DNA from: Hysterangium stoloniferum
Lineage: Eukaryota > Basidiomycota > Agaricomycetes > Hysterangiales > Hysterangiaceae
Assembly: GCA_015178975.1 (NCBI GenBank)
Contig: WHVD01000008.1
Coordinates: 744,001 to 808,000, forward strand
DNA: 64,000 bases
Reading direction: 5' to 3'
Of this stretch, positions 32,931 through 43,957 are shown piece by piece. The translations under genes were made by a program, and so were the position numbers. The notes under the pieces are model-generated. The model did no database searches. It was not told where the DNA came from and was given only the letters and a program-made list of their open reading frames with translations. Every line of letters begins with the position of its first letter. The first letter of the stretch is position 1.

Positions 32931-34189
32931 AAGGCGAAGGGACCTATATTGAGGTGTGAGTGGTGAGTTGGTAGCAAGTTGTTGGCACGCGAGACTTGGC
33001 TTAAAGAAAAGTAGGCTGAAGCAACGTTTGCGATGCGGCACACCTGGGACTAGGGCGTGGGTTTTATGAGGATTGAATGTAGGTAGACTGGTCACCAGTT
33101 GACTTAAGTAGCGTCAATGTTACAAAAATCCAAAAAGCCTGATGAACCTGATAAGCGACAAATGTGGTCCGTCGCATGCCACTTTGACTCTGAGAAGCGA
33201 TTCCCATGGCAACGTCCCAGAATATGATTTGCTGAAAGAGCCTGACCTCTGCATCAATGTGACTAACCGCACGAGAAGTCTCGAAGTCTTTCTGACCCTG
33301 GTCCATTTTGACACTTCTATGGCCAACCCCTTTTGGAGTGCCGGGGCAAGAGTTCATCGTCACATTTGTGCAAGTTCGGCGCCTGTACGCCACAAAGCTG
33401 TGATATTTCCTCATGTAACCCAACTGACCTAAGAGTACAAAGTGTTTATGCTCCTGAATTCCAATACCAATGCCATTGGCTCTTTCACCAAGTACAATGG
33501 TTATGTTGGAGTCTGCCAGTGCCGATTCATCTCTCTTGACACAGGCTCTCTAGCAACTGAATGTGCTCTCTGAGTGACAGTAAAAGTGCACCAATCAACA
33601 CCAAGACGGACGCAGTTAAAGAAGCTAGGCTGGAAGCTCGGTAGAAGGACTTGGATTCTAATGGTGAGTGGAGCGTCACTATGTCAGGCTACTAGGCTAG
33701 AGGCTCACAAGGACTTAAATTTGATTGATGGCTAGTTAGGAGTGGGGTTTGGAGCTTCCATTGACTGGCCGTAACGAGAATCTATTTAATGAACATCCCA
33801 ACTGAAAGAAAGGCTGATCGAAGCCCAGAGTAATATCGGCTGATGCGTGACGGTGTAGTTCCTCTGAGTAAGGCGGTCTTCAAATCAGTAGCCGGTTTCA
33901 GTTTCCAAAGTGATGGAAGATGTTTGCTATTTTCGTACTGTCATAAACGGCCATTAAGTGCTTTTTTCGTCTGGGTGGCTGGGGGGACAAAACGACGAGA
34001 TCGCAAAAGGCATGCATGACTTTTGTGGGATTATATACCAGATTCATTCATATGACCCTGGCTCATTGACAGGCGTGCTTCAAGTTAGTGGACTTTGATG
34101 CGAGAGAAGCAGTCGCCACGAGGCATATTAAGGAGCAATTCGTACACAAATAGTCTTAAGTTGACTAGACGTTAAGTAGGTCGGTCCCT
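32931..34189. other. no assignable gene
   Basis: Overlapping open frames at 33064-33540 on both strands have no recognisable domain. The region 33560-34189 has no protein-like frame. The first part probably contains the promoter of the hydrolase gene. Confidence 0.35.
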
Positions 34190-34745
34190 CAGAATTGGGC
34201 CTTTAAACTCTACTGCTACCTCGAACTCCTTCCTTACGCATATCTTGTAATGAATTCCAGAACAACTACTTCCTCATCACCGCTGCCCTCTGCTGAGGAA
34301 TTCTTTGCTCTTGAGTTTAAAGTAGAGGACTCCGGCGTAACGACAATAACAAAGGGAGACTATCAAACCTCCCCAGAAATGATCCGGCAGATCGTTATTC
34401 TTGGCTTGTTTTAATGTAAAGCTATTAATCTGGAACGTTCTTAGACAGCACAATGAATTACTTAAATATCATCCTATTTATACTGCCCTTCATCCTCGTT
34501 TGTCAAACCATGTCGGGTCACAGGCATTCACGCCAACACAGGTGTTTCAAAATACACCGTAGGTTGTTGGATGTCCATTGAGCTTTCATCTCTGTTCAGA
34601 CTTTTGATACTCCATCAGTGTAGTTTTTCATCATGGGCAAGCACCAGGAATGTCCCACAATCAGCCAACGACGTGCCCCCATGGGCCCCACGGCCGGTTT
34701 CTCGACCCCGGATGATAACAGATGCCTCTTCCGGTGGCAATTTCT
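34190..34745 (+). repeat. dispersed repeat R1, partial copy d
   Basis: Shares the leading block (34214-34365, CTACTGCTACCTCGAACTCC...GAGGAATTCTTTGCTCTTGAG) with 14475-14640. After a 210-bp unique stretch it shares TTTCATCTCTGTTCAGAC, GGCAAGCACCAGGAATGTCC and AGCCAACGACGTGC with R1 copies b and c. Truncated at its right end. Confidence 0.6.
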
Positions 34746-35774
34746 CTAAAATGGTCCTATTCGCGGTGTGCCGCCGGAGTTTCTCATTGTATTCGGCAAT
34801 TTCTGTTGCTTTTGGCGCTCTTTCTTATCATACCGCAAACATTATCGGTAATGTTTCAATTAACTCCTTCAGCGGGACATTGAATAAACAAGAAACTTGA
34901 AAGGAGTCAGAGGCTTGCACTTCGACCTTCTTCCCATCTCCGCCTTTCGCGGCTCCTTTAGGATCCAGATAATGATGGTCGAAAGTGGCATGGAGCATGC
35001 CAATGAGCGCATTCTAAAAACACTGTGCATGGTATATCTCTAGGGAATCCAGGCGAGTACGTAGAAGAAGGATTCCTAGTCGTCGGCCTGGTCGGGGATC
35101 GCTGGAGGTTGCCCGGGGTTGGGAACCACCAGCAGACGAGCAGCCATGAATTGCCAGGTACCCTGTCCATGGCAAAACACCAAAAAAAAGTTCAGGAATT
35201 TTCCTAATAAGATTTGGAGAGCAGACGAAGACATTCACAGTCCTCGCGATGTGTACTTGTCCTTCACGTCTATGTTTGAGCTGTTTGCAGAGATCCCAGT
35301 CAATTAATAATCGCTGCCCATGGCAGTAATGAAAATATTGCCTGAGCTGATATCTCGGTGAAGAATTTCATTCTTGTCATAAGGGTCCCTATGGGCTGTT
35401 GAAAACGAATCAGAGGCAATTCCAGTAAGAGACCGATATACGTACCTATGATGGCGTCTCTGACTGCAGTCACCATCTCCTTTGTATTCCTCAAGTCAGT
35501 TAGAGACCTTCCGATTTCGTTCAAAAGGAGTAGATAGTGCTGCAATCGCCTCAATGGCAAAGAAAGGCGTCTTGCCATTGACGAATCCTGCATCAAACTG
35601 ACCTAAAACATCACATTAAGTGACGTAACTGACGACCTTCAGCGGAGTTTCAATTCCAGTTTCTCAAACAGTATCTCGTTCTGTCACCTTGAAATTATCT
35701 CAATATGCAGACAAACTCTCCCTTTCTTCTTACGTTCCTGCCCACCACCTGTCCTGTCTTCGCCCTACCAGAAA
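34746..35774. other. no assignable gene
   Basis: The minus frame at 35300-35596 (helical, Leu/Arg-rich, with ELPLIRFQQPIGTLMTRM) and fragments at 34900-35240 are protein-like. I recognise no family and could not connect them into a gene model. Possibly the remains of one gene on the minus strand. Confidence 0.3.
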
Positions 35775-36143
35775 TTGGCGAGCACAACCGATTATCCAAT
35801 CATCGTCCATCGTCGTCAATACCTAATCCCCACTCTTGTAGATGTTGACAATTGGCTGTGGCCTGAAAATGACAAAGAGCTATGGACATTGGCCGGACCT
35901 CAGTGGCAGAACTTCTTTACCAAATGGCGTGGAGCTTCCGAGTGCGATTTGCTCGCCGATCCCAGCTCTCCAACGCTGTCTCTTGTGCCTCTCACTGAGT
36001 TACCATCATATCCTAAAAGCTTTCCCATGTCGATTTTCGTCGGCGAGTCTTCTGTTGCTTCCTCTAGCATGTCCAAAGGAGCTGAATTGAATCATTCATC
36101 CCATTTTACTTGCCTTACAAAAAAGGGTAACAGTATCCAGTAA
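35775..36143 (+). CDS. hypothetical protein (122 aa frame)
   Basis: An uninterrupted frame starting MASTTDYPIIVHRRQYLIP, with aromatic-rich LVDVDNWLWPENDKELWTLA, QWQNFFTKWRG and a Ser/Pro-rich tail. It ends with TAA at 36141-36143, one base before the foldback at 36145. No family recognised. It may be only the first exon, its remainder displaced by the foldback; the start could also lie in an upstream exon. Confidence 0.35.
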   Translation: MASTTDYPIIVHRRQYLIPTLVDVDNWLWPENDKELWTLAGPQWQNFFTKWRGASECDLLADPSSPTLSLVPLTELPSYPKSFPMSIFVGESSVASSSMSKGAELNHSSHFTCLTKKGNSIQ

Positions 36144-36144
36144 G

Positions 36145-36435
36145 CTGATGTTGGATCTGGATTTGAGTATAGTTTCTAATAGTCATACTGGAGGTGATGC
36201 TGAGGGTGATGATGATGATGAGATGGAGTATTATATGAACAGCTTTACAAATGAAGATCTTCTTTCGGTAGACTTACATGGCAAAGAAACTATTATAGTT
36301 TCTTTGCCATGTAAGTCTACCGAAAGAAGATCTTCATTTGTAAAGCTGTTCATATAATACTCCATCATCATCACCCTTACTATTGCCTCTGGTATAACTA
36401 TTAGAAATTATACTCAAATCCAGATCCAACATCAG
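36145..36435. repeat. 290-bp foldback (long inverted repeat)
   Basis: The left arm starts CTGATGTTGGATCTGGATTT and the right arm ends with its reverse complement, AAATCCAGATCCAACATCAG. The centre (about 36294) has essentially no spacer (GAAACTAT.T.ATAGTTTC). The inner ~75 bp of the arms are identical; the outer half has several substitutions and an indel in a GAT repeat. The left arm reads as an acidic peptide (EGDDDDEMEYYMNSFTNEDL), suggesting that coding DNA was folded back by an inverted duplication. The right flank soon enters R1 copy e. Confidence 0.9.
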
Positions 36436-36479
36436 TGGATCCGCGACACTTGGGCAATAATGGATCCTCATCTCACCTA

Positions 36480-36930
36480 TTCCCCGGCAAAATTTGAAAT
36501 GGGGAGCCCAAGTCCCACAAATCCAGTCCAGGGTTCAAATAATAACAGGTAGGTTTTCAAACCCTCGTTATCTCTTGACTATTGACTTGGAGCCTTGGGT
36601 TTAGCCTAGGCACTATAAGATCATCGGTCGCGAACGACGTTGGCACTGCTTTACCCCTGGGGGATGAATTTTAGTACGTGCTTTTACGCCACCCAGGTTG
36701 TAAGGCATTAGACTGTATTTTCAGCTGGATCGACTTGGTCGATGATGATTTAACATTGCCGACTTTTTCGTCGACGCAACATTCCGCGACGATTCATCCC
36801 TAAAGAGCCGAGTCTATGATGGCCGGTGGTATGGACATGTGTGTTTATCTAAGTATTTACATCAACTTTTTATTACCACTGAACAATTTCGCAGAATGCC
36901 CACGATCACCGGCCAAACGGGACAAACCTG
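36480..36930 (+). repeat. dispersed repeat R1, partial copy e
   Basis: Matches the 3' half of R1: CCCCGGCAAAATTTGAAATG, the GGTAGGTTTTCAAACCCT block, TTGACTATTGACTTGGAGCC, GCGAACGACGTTGGCACTGC, ACATGTGTGTTTAT and TTTCGCAGAA. A small further relic lies at about 37525-37577 (GAGGACAAGTCCTA...CAAATTATAACAGG). Confidence 0.65.
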
Positions 36931-37971
36931 AGCTTTAGCAAGGGAAGTGGAACGCAATGGAAGCCTTCCTTACCCCGAAAGCATCATGTCCAGGAGGCAC
37001 GGCGGACCGTCGCATAATTCTAACAAGTTCCCAGAGCCACTAACCAACAGCCCACCAACAGACACTGCATTCGACCATAATTAATCTCGAGACCAGTAAC
37101 CATGCAGCAGTACCGCTACAAAGAAGTATTAAAAACCAAATACTAACAGAGGTGGTGAAGAAAGTTGATGCCATACCTCTTGTATCCCGCTCCCTGTCTT
37201 CTCCCTCCCGCCTCATCTCCACTCTTCTATCATGAATTTTGTATTATACTATAATCTCAGCTCATGGTACTCCACGCAGTGTGATGGATGAGAGCATAGC
37301 TGCAATGTTGTAACATGGCCGCAAGAACCGGCCGGCAGCTGTCATAAGCTATAAGAAACCTACCAGGAAACGACGAAAATACCAATTGTAACATCATTTC
37401 TAAATTTTTATTCAGCTCGGCCAATCATGTACGTTGAACTTATAGTGTCGATTCTGGCTAATTTTTATTAAGGATTCATTTTGCGTAAGGTTTAATGGCT
37501 AATAATACTTCCACGGGCATGGATGACTTAGGAGGACAAGTCCTATAAATGCAGTTGAGGCTTCAAATTATAACAGGAAATCAGAAGTATGGAAACTAGC
37601 AGAAATGCTCTGCAGAAGAAACAGAAGTATGAAATGGCCAGAAGTGATCTACGAGAACATCCTAGGCTATAACTTGGCATGCTGTACTAAAATGCCAGTG
37701 AAGAGGACTCGGACAATCTGCAAGGGACAAGTAAAATTCAACTCTCCGTTAGTTCCTTTTCATTTGTCTCTATAAACGATGTACATGACTGTTTTAACAA
37801 AAGTAAATTCAACATCTTTTTCTTGATCATCTGCTTTCCGGGATAAGTATATCTGTGAGTTCAAGTTACCGTGGACATATTAGTCGTATCTGAATAATAA
37901 AAAAGAAAATGCCACTAACGAGGAGGTTTGATATAAGTAGGAATAATGCCTTGAACACTATAATTAAATAT
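36931..37971. other. no assignable gene
   Basis: Apart from the small R1 relic near 37525-37577 I see no element or coding sequence. The right part is probably the 3' flank of the SDR gene. Confidence 0.4.
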
Positions 37972-39397
37972 CTACAGTCCCAGATAGTCTTTCAGGATGG
38001 AACTGATCCGATCGTCCTTTTGCTGCAGGATTTCCAGCGTCTCTTCCTGGTAATAGACAAAAAAACATATAAGTTGATACGATTAGCGTTGCCCCAATAT
38101 TTGTACACACCCAAATATGTTCTTGCATTGACATCCCTTCATCGCTTAAAGAATAGGAACTCTCTTCGGTGATGCGACAAGATGTTGTGTAGCGTCCATG
38201 AAGCGATGCCTGATTTTCATCTAGCTCCGTCAGAGCGGACCAGAGGACGGCTCGACTCCCCATTTCAGCAGATCGCCCGAAGACGTTCTCCGCCACCCTT
38301 GCGAAATATCCCTTGTAAAACGCTATGAGGTCAGGCCTGGATGCTGCGTCAAATTGCTGTAGAATGACGCCTTACCGCCCAGCTTGCCACCAAAGAGTTA
38401 GACAAGTTTGTCTTACACCATCCAGGAGTTACCAATACCACCGAAACCACCGGAGCATTGTTGGCCAATGGTTGCTTTTTCACGAGAGTGGATAGTTTCC
38501 TGGTCATAAGAAGCACGAAGACTAGTAGATATTCAGATTCTACTCGTGGATGGTCTTTCTACAAAGTTGAACGCCTCACGTTTGGTTATGGGATATCTCA
38601 ACATCATGACCCTGCAAAATAATGTTTAATGTTGTGTGTGTAAAAAAATGAAGTTATTAATCTCACCAAGATTCCATACAATAGGTCTTGTCGTTGAGTT
38701 TGTCCAGTATAGGAGGATCATTTGCTTGTTGCACCTTCCATATGTAATAGTGCGCTTCGCTTCCAACAAGCACTATACGTGGCAAGCCTCCAGAGGGGCG
38801 AGCTTTCACGAGGTATGGGAACAGGAGAAATGTTAAGAGCCATGTGCTAAGATGATTTACTTGCAGCCTAAATTCAAAGGATGACGTTTGGGAGAAAACA
38901 AAAGCGTAGCGACAACGTACAGTGTCTCCCAGCCGTCCTCTGTGTAAATCGGTGTGGAACCCTGAGCAGCCGCGTTCATGACCAGCAGATCAAGATGACC
39001 GCCTCCTTCCTTCTCGTATCTATCTGCAAATGCGCTAACGCTAGAGAACATGGCCAGATCGAGGTGCCATGTCTCGATAACTCCTTCGTCAATTCCCGTG
39101 GTGCGGATGATATCTGACGACGAAACAGATCAATCATTCCCCCTAATGACATCGCTCAAGCATACCTGCTCTAGCCGATTCAGCCTTATCCATATTTCTA
39201 CATCCTAATATCAATCTACCAGGCCCCATACCCGCCAGATGTCTAGCGGTCTCCAGCCCAACTCCCGAGTTGGCCCCAGTAACGATGACAGTCTTCCCAT
39301 GCAAATCTTTTTTGAGTTCAGAGACTGCAGGCAGTGTGGAAAAGTGTTCCTGATAATATCGTGTAATACCCGAGAGCGTCATTGTTTTCAATTTCAA
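37972..39397 (-). CDS. short-chain dehydrogenase/reductase (retinol-dehydrogenase-like)
   Basis: The ATG at 39397 opens MKLKTMTLSGITRYYQEHFS. The Rossmann motif KTVIVTGANSGVGLETARHL (TGxxxGxG) follows, then GRLILGCRNMDKAESA. Next come the conserved Asp-Leu strand and VMNAA (LDLLVMNAAAQGS). The active-site motif is YPITK (Tyr-x3-Lys), whose codons lie just before an intron (AAAC|GTGAGG...TACTAG). Downstream are VVLVTPGWCKTNLSN, VFGRSAEMGSRAVLW, YTTSCRITEESSYSLSDEG and, after a last intron, the end EETLEILQQKDDRISSILKD. The join between TNLSN and the FYKGYFARVAENV block near 38360-38395 needs a very short intron or hides an indel. The enzyme family oxidises or reduces alcohol/carbonyl groups with NAD(P)(H). 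First gene of the metabolic group to its right. Confidence 0.82.
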
Positions 39398-40207
39398 GTG
39401 GAAGAGTTGAGGAAGAAACTATAAAGACTCGAAAGGGAATTTGTACGCGTCATGAAAGGCGCCCATATTCTTCTTCGATGATCAGGAATGCCGCTTCTTT
39501 CTTTGATAAGCTTTTTTTTAGCTATACAGACTCATACCTTTAGGAGAGAAGGTTGAAATGGGCGCATTTGCATACATTTCCGGTTGGCACGGCGATTTCG
39601 GTTAGAAGGCGTGATCACAGTTTAAAAGCGTTGTGAAGATTCCGGAGCCTCCGGGGGATGTCGTCGCGTTTAAATCCATCTGAGAGTTCGGAGTATCGGT
39701 AAAATGAAGTATATTGCAATACTGTACTGAATCAACCGATATTTGGCCCGTGTCACTACGGCTGTCAAGGTTTTTCCGTATTGGAATTGCCATTGCCATT
39801 GCCGTGTTGACCCATGACTAACTAGACACTGTCATTTCTAAGACGGGTACGATCATGCCAGAATTCTTCTCACGGGCGACGAATTATACACTGACGTATG
39901 TATAGTTTACAAAATATAATGTCCCAACAATAAACCTACTGCTTTACTTACATAAATTACCAAAAAAAGTTTCCTATCAAAATCCACAAACAATGACTGA
40001 TATAAATTTATCTTCAGACCGAGCGGAGCGAGGGAAGAAGTTTTCAAGGTTGAAAATAACTGCCTCCAGACATCGTTTCACTGGCTTCCGCTGTCTTGAT
40101 TCGTTAGAAATACCAGAAATCTTTCAAACCCTGGACCGGAAAAATATCCTGTTGGGGACATTGTCGTCAAGAACTATAATCGAAAAAGGAGAAATCAGTA
40201 CAACTAC
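39398..40207. other. no assignable gene
   Basis: Intergenic between SDR and P450. Short AT-rich frames only; no motif recognised. Confidence 0.4.
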
Positions 40208-42472
40208 TCACTCGGCTTTGGGGTTCGGGAGACATGTCGTTCCGATCCAGACGTCAGGGGGCTTTGTTGGCGTCGAGACCTTTATCTCATAGTGTTCAAG
40301 AATATACGAAATGACGGTTTTGACCACTGCGGTGGCGTAAAACCGTCCCGGCTAAAAAGTAGTAGGAATGAAACTTTAACATCACGGGAACATGCAGATT
40401 TTACGGAGGCAATACTGACACTGGGTATCGTGTGTCAGACGAAGTGCACGAAATAAATAAAAAAGTTTGTCCGTACCAAATGTGTTTTCCAATACCGAAG
40501 GGCAGAAAGTCGTCGCTCGGCGCAACGAGTGCCTGCATGCGGGACTCGGTCCCATTGACACCCGCACTTCTGGCAAAGCGGAAGCCGTCAAATGTACCGG
40601 CATCGTTGTATATCTCCTCGTCGTGGTGCACGGCCCACGCAGCCGCGTACAAAAATGTCCCCTTGGGGACGCGACTTCCGTCGGAGAACGTGAATGGCTT
40701 CAAGGCCTTGCGCCTGCCCGTCACTTTGTTGTTCGTTAGAGAAAGGACACGGTGCACATCACGCGCGTTCGCACTTACACAGGCCGATGCCAGTATGCCG
40801 CATGCTTTCTTTGATGTAACTATCGAGCTTGACCATGTTGTTGTACGCCACGCTAGTCCTGCCGTGCCGCCTTACTTCCTCGAGGACCTCCTCGCGCAGG
40901 ATCTCAGCATCCTCGGGCCGGGTGCAAATCTCGTACAAGACATGGCACACGACCTGCACGAAAGACGTCAGTACCCGCCGAGTGAGCGCAATATGTACAG
41001 AAAACCACGCACCATCGTTGTCGTGTGTGTGGAGGCGAGATTGATATTCATCAAGCGGCCGATAATCCCCCCATAGTCCGTGTTGGGACCGGGATTTGGG
41101 TCGTAGCGCATCAGCCAGGAAAGCATATCATCCTTGATATATGTCAGGAGCCTGTCAGGCAATACTGCACAGCCCAGAGCGTACCGGAAGCTGGTCCCAG
41201 TCCCTGCCATTTGCATTAAGATGTTCCTCGCGTTGAATAATCATTGGCTTGATGTGTTTTTCTGCCGCACGCAGGGGAGGGTTATACCAAGACAGGAACG
41301 TCCCAACAACACTGTGCTATTAATTAGATAACCGCGAGTGATCGTGCGAGGCGGGGACTTACGGCTTGAGCACGTCTGGGAAGGTGTTAATGAGCTGGCT
41401 GACCACCATGACGTGTATAGCAAACTTGACAACTTGGTCCATGTATTCTGTGTCGCGACCTGTATATATTAGTCGAAATTAAGCATATCCGGCCATGTCA
41501 ACCAGTTTCACATTACATTTTGGACCGCCGACCCAAATGCGGTTGTTGACCCTTGTGATTACGGTTTGAATTGTCTTGAGCGCCTTCACTCCCGCCCAAT
41601 CTGGTCGAGAGTCGGGGGTCAGATCCAGCCTTCTGTTGGATGTGCCACGTACTTTTCGAATTATCTTCTCCTAAATACTGGGAGAGAGCCATACTTGTTT
41701 CGTCGAACAGCGCATCGCAGACCTCGTCTTTCATGGAGGACTCGAGCTGAATATTGCTTGTTTAACAAGATCGGCCTGTATAGAGACTCATCTCATACCT
41801 GTTCTTTGATAACGTTTATATGATAGCTGCCTTTGTTTAGGGGTACTCCGTGTGTGTAGGTTGTATGGAGAGCCTCACGTCATTTTCTAGGTAAGTACCT
41901 TGCACGCATATTAAAGAATAGACCTCACTTGTTCTGCCGCATCATTGAATGAAAGCACGTCATCTGGAGCCTTGCGGAGGTCCGGTAGCAGATCGCCACT
42001 GACAAACACAGCCCAGTGGTCGAGCTGTGGGATTTGAAAGAGTCGCGATTTATACTGATATGTGATCAGATTTTTTCATTATAATCAGACATGATGCGCA
42101 CTTTTTGGTATCCTTCGACAACGATGAGACGACCCTTTCCCTTGGGCCAGTAGAGGGCAGTGCGCAGGTTAGCCAATGGGCCAGAGATTGTGACGGCAGG
42201 AACATCTGGCTGCAGAACAGAAACGCAATTCAGGTAGTAGACAGTTCATGAGCTCGAAAGTGACTGGCAGCGGCAAGATTAACTCTACGTACACATCGAG
42301 ACATGATAAAGCCAAAGAACAACCATGATAGTAGCAGAACTGTGATGATAACGACCAGCCATGCATGAGAGAAGGGAAGGTATTGTTTAATAGCGCCTAA
42401 AGCTAACATAGTTGAAAGTAGGAGGATGTAGCAAGTCGAAAGAGTTAATATGCACGAACATTCCCCATTCAT
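40208..42472 (-). CDS. cytochrome P450, fungal microsomal type (possibly damaged at the haem loop)
   Basis: The N-terminal anchor (FSHAWLVVIITVLLLSWLFF) is followed after an intron by PDVPAVTISGPLANLRTALY and VEGYQK, then LDHWAVFVSGDLLPDLRKAP and DDVLSFNDAAEQ. ALKTIQTVITRVNNRIWVGG is the typical C-helix region. DDMLSWLMRYDPN precedes the I-helix MNINLASTHTTTM; YIKESMR holds ExxR; FTFSDGSRVPKGTFLY follows. The haem loop starts FLPFGIGKHI and, after an intron, continues PGRFYATAVVKTVISYILEH to a stop at 40208. The Cys codon should be split TG|C across that intron, but the acceptor AG|CCGGGACGG is one base short of the frame. Either another splice is used or the gene is dead. The start may be 42472 or the internal ATG at 42409. 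Confidence 0.83.
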
Positions 42473-43431
42473 TTTTTATCTATACGGGATCCCCCACACA
42501 GCCCAGGGCCCATCACAAAGTGGACCGGTGAAGTATTGAATTCCGCCCGCCAAAGACAATACAAGTCGGTTTGATGGAAGCATTTTTCAGACAAGCGGGC
42601 GTCCGCACTGGCGAGGGTTTCACATTGGATCGCCTATTTGACCGGGAAAGCCGGGGGAGTCGAACACCCGGAAAGCTTCGATTGGTGTTTAGCTTCCTTC
42701 TTTGGCGGTCAGTGGGACATGCTTCTTCCATCCCAAGACCACCCACCCACCCCATACGATAGCTCTTCTCTATGATTGCACCCACTCTCACCCAGAAGCG
42801 TCCGCACTCATGCGGCCCCGCGCTTTCAACGGCCCCCCACATCATCGCCACCTCCGCCTTCGATAGTGACGTATTTATATATCAGGTACCGGAGTAGCCA
42901 CATGGGGTGACGCTACTGTAAAAGTGGATGCATCTATCTATCTTTGGATGTGAGCGTTAACAGGGAGGATGGTTCACAGCATCTTGTTGCAGGGTCTTCT
43001 CGGAGATGAATCTACATTATGTAAGGAATGCCAGTTTGAAAGAGAAGAGAGGCCACACTTACTTGAGTCGCCTGCCCTTAAGGGACATCGATCAAGTCAT
43101 CACGGTCGTCATGAAGGGTGCTGGGCATTAATCTTCATCCGCTTGATCCGTTTCTCGCAGTCTTATCCACTGATACTACATAAAATGCACAAACGGACCT
43201 GTGATAATCAGAAATTGGTAACCGAATGGTTGGACATCAAAAAAATGAACACGTTATAACATAACCATAATAAAAAAGTCTGAAAAAGAATTCTTTGGTA
43301 CTACACTCGATGATGCAGAAATATCTTCTTACAGCACTTAAAATATATATCAAACTGGAATAGACAAGTATTTGTCGTTTGAATCTATGGAATGGCACCG
43401 GGAAAAGCCCTTGCTCCAAAAATCCTCAGTA
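42473..43431. other. no assignable gene
   Basis: Region upstream of the P450. A minus frame at 42513-42851 is Arg/Gly-rich without a motif. A GGGGGAGTCGAAC stretch near 42655 resembles a tRNA T-arm but no tRNA fold surrounds it. Confidence 0.4.
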
Positions 43432-43670
43432 GAGGCTTATTTTATATAAACTCCGCCAATCACTCTAACCGATTTAAAGTCGGTTAAGGATCCAACATGT
43501 GATTAGCGGGTTTAGAATCCAACGAACTTTTGGATCCTTAAAAGATCCTAACATGTGATTGCAGGGTTTAGAATCTGATAAATTTTAGGATCCTCAAAAG
43601 ATCCCCAATCAAATTTAACTCTTATAAGGATTCAATGGATGTCCATTGGAGTTTATATAAAATAAGGCTT
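43432..43670. mobile_element. 239-bp MITE with TA target site
   Basis: Terminal inverted repeats GGCTTATTTTATATAAACTC (left) and its near-perfect complement on the right bound the element, which lies between TA dinucleotides (43430-43431 and 43671-43672). Inside, a ~65-bp unit containing AACATGTGATT and GGGTTTAGAATC is present twice, imperfectly. Size, TA target and non-coding content fit a Tc1/mariner-type MITE. Confidence 0.7.
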
Positions 43671-43957
43671 TACTAAGGATCGTAAAATTTTTGGAGAGGG
43701 GGGTTATCCCGGTGTGGGCTATAATGATAACCCTTGGAGATTGTTCTACTCACTACAATTTAGGTCCATCAAAAATTCTCTAGATCCAGTGTATTCTAAG
43801 ATCTTTTCTTTTCTTACTTTATACCCCATTTAGATACCTACTAACTGACATAATAATTATATTTTATTAATTCTGTATATATCTGGAACTCCAGAAGCAT
43901 TAGCACAATAAATGAATTTTTAACGTTCTTATTATCGCTTTAAAAAAAAAAGATAAT

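Noticed and set aside
42600-42690. Possible tRNA on the minus strand
   Set aside because: A GTTCGACTCCC T-arm-like stretch exists, but no matching acceptor stem, anticodon arm or D-arm could be drawn around it.
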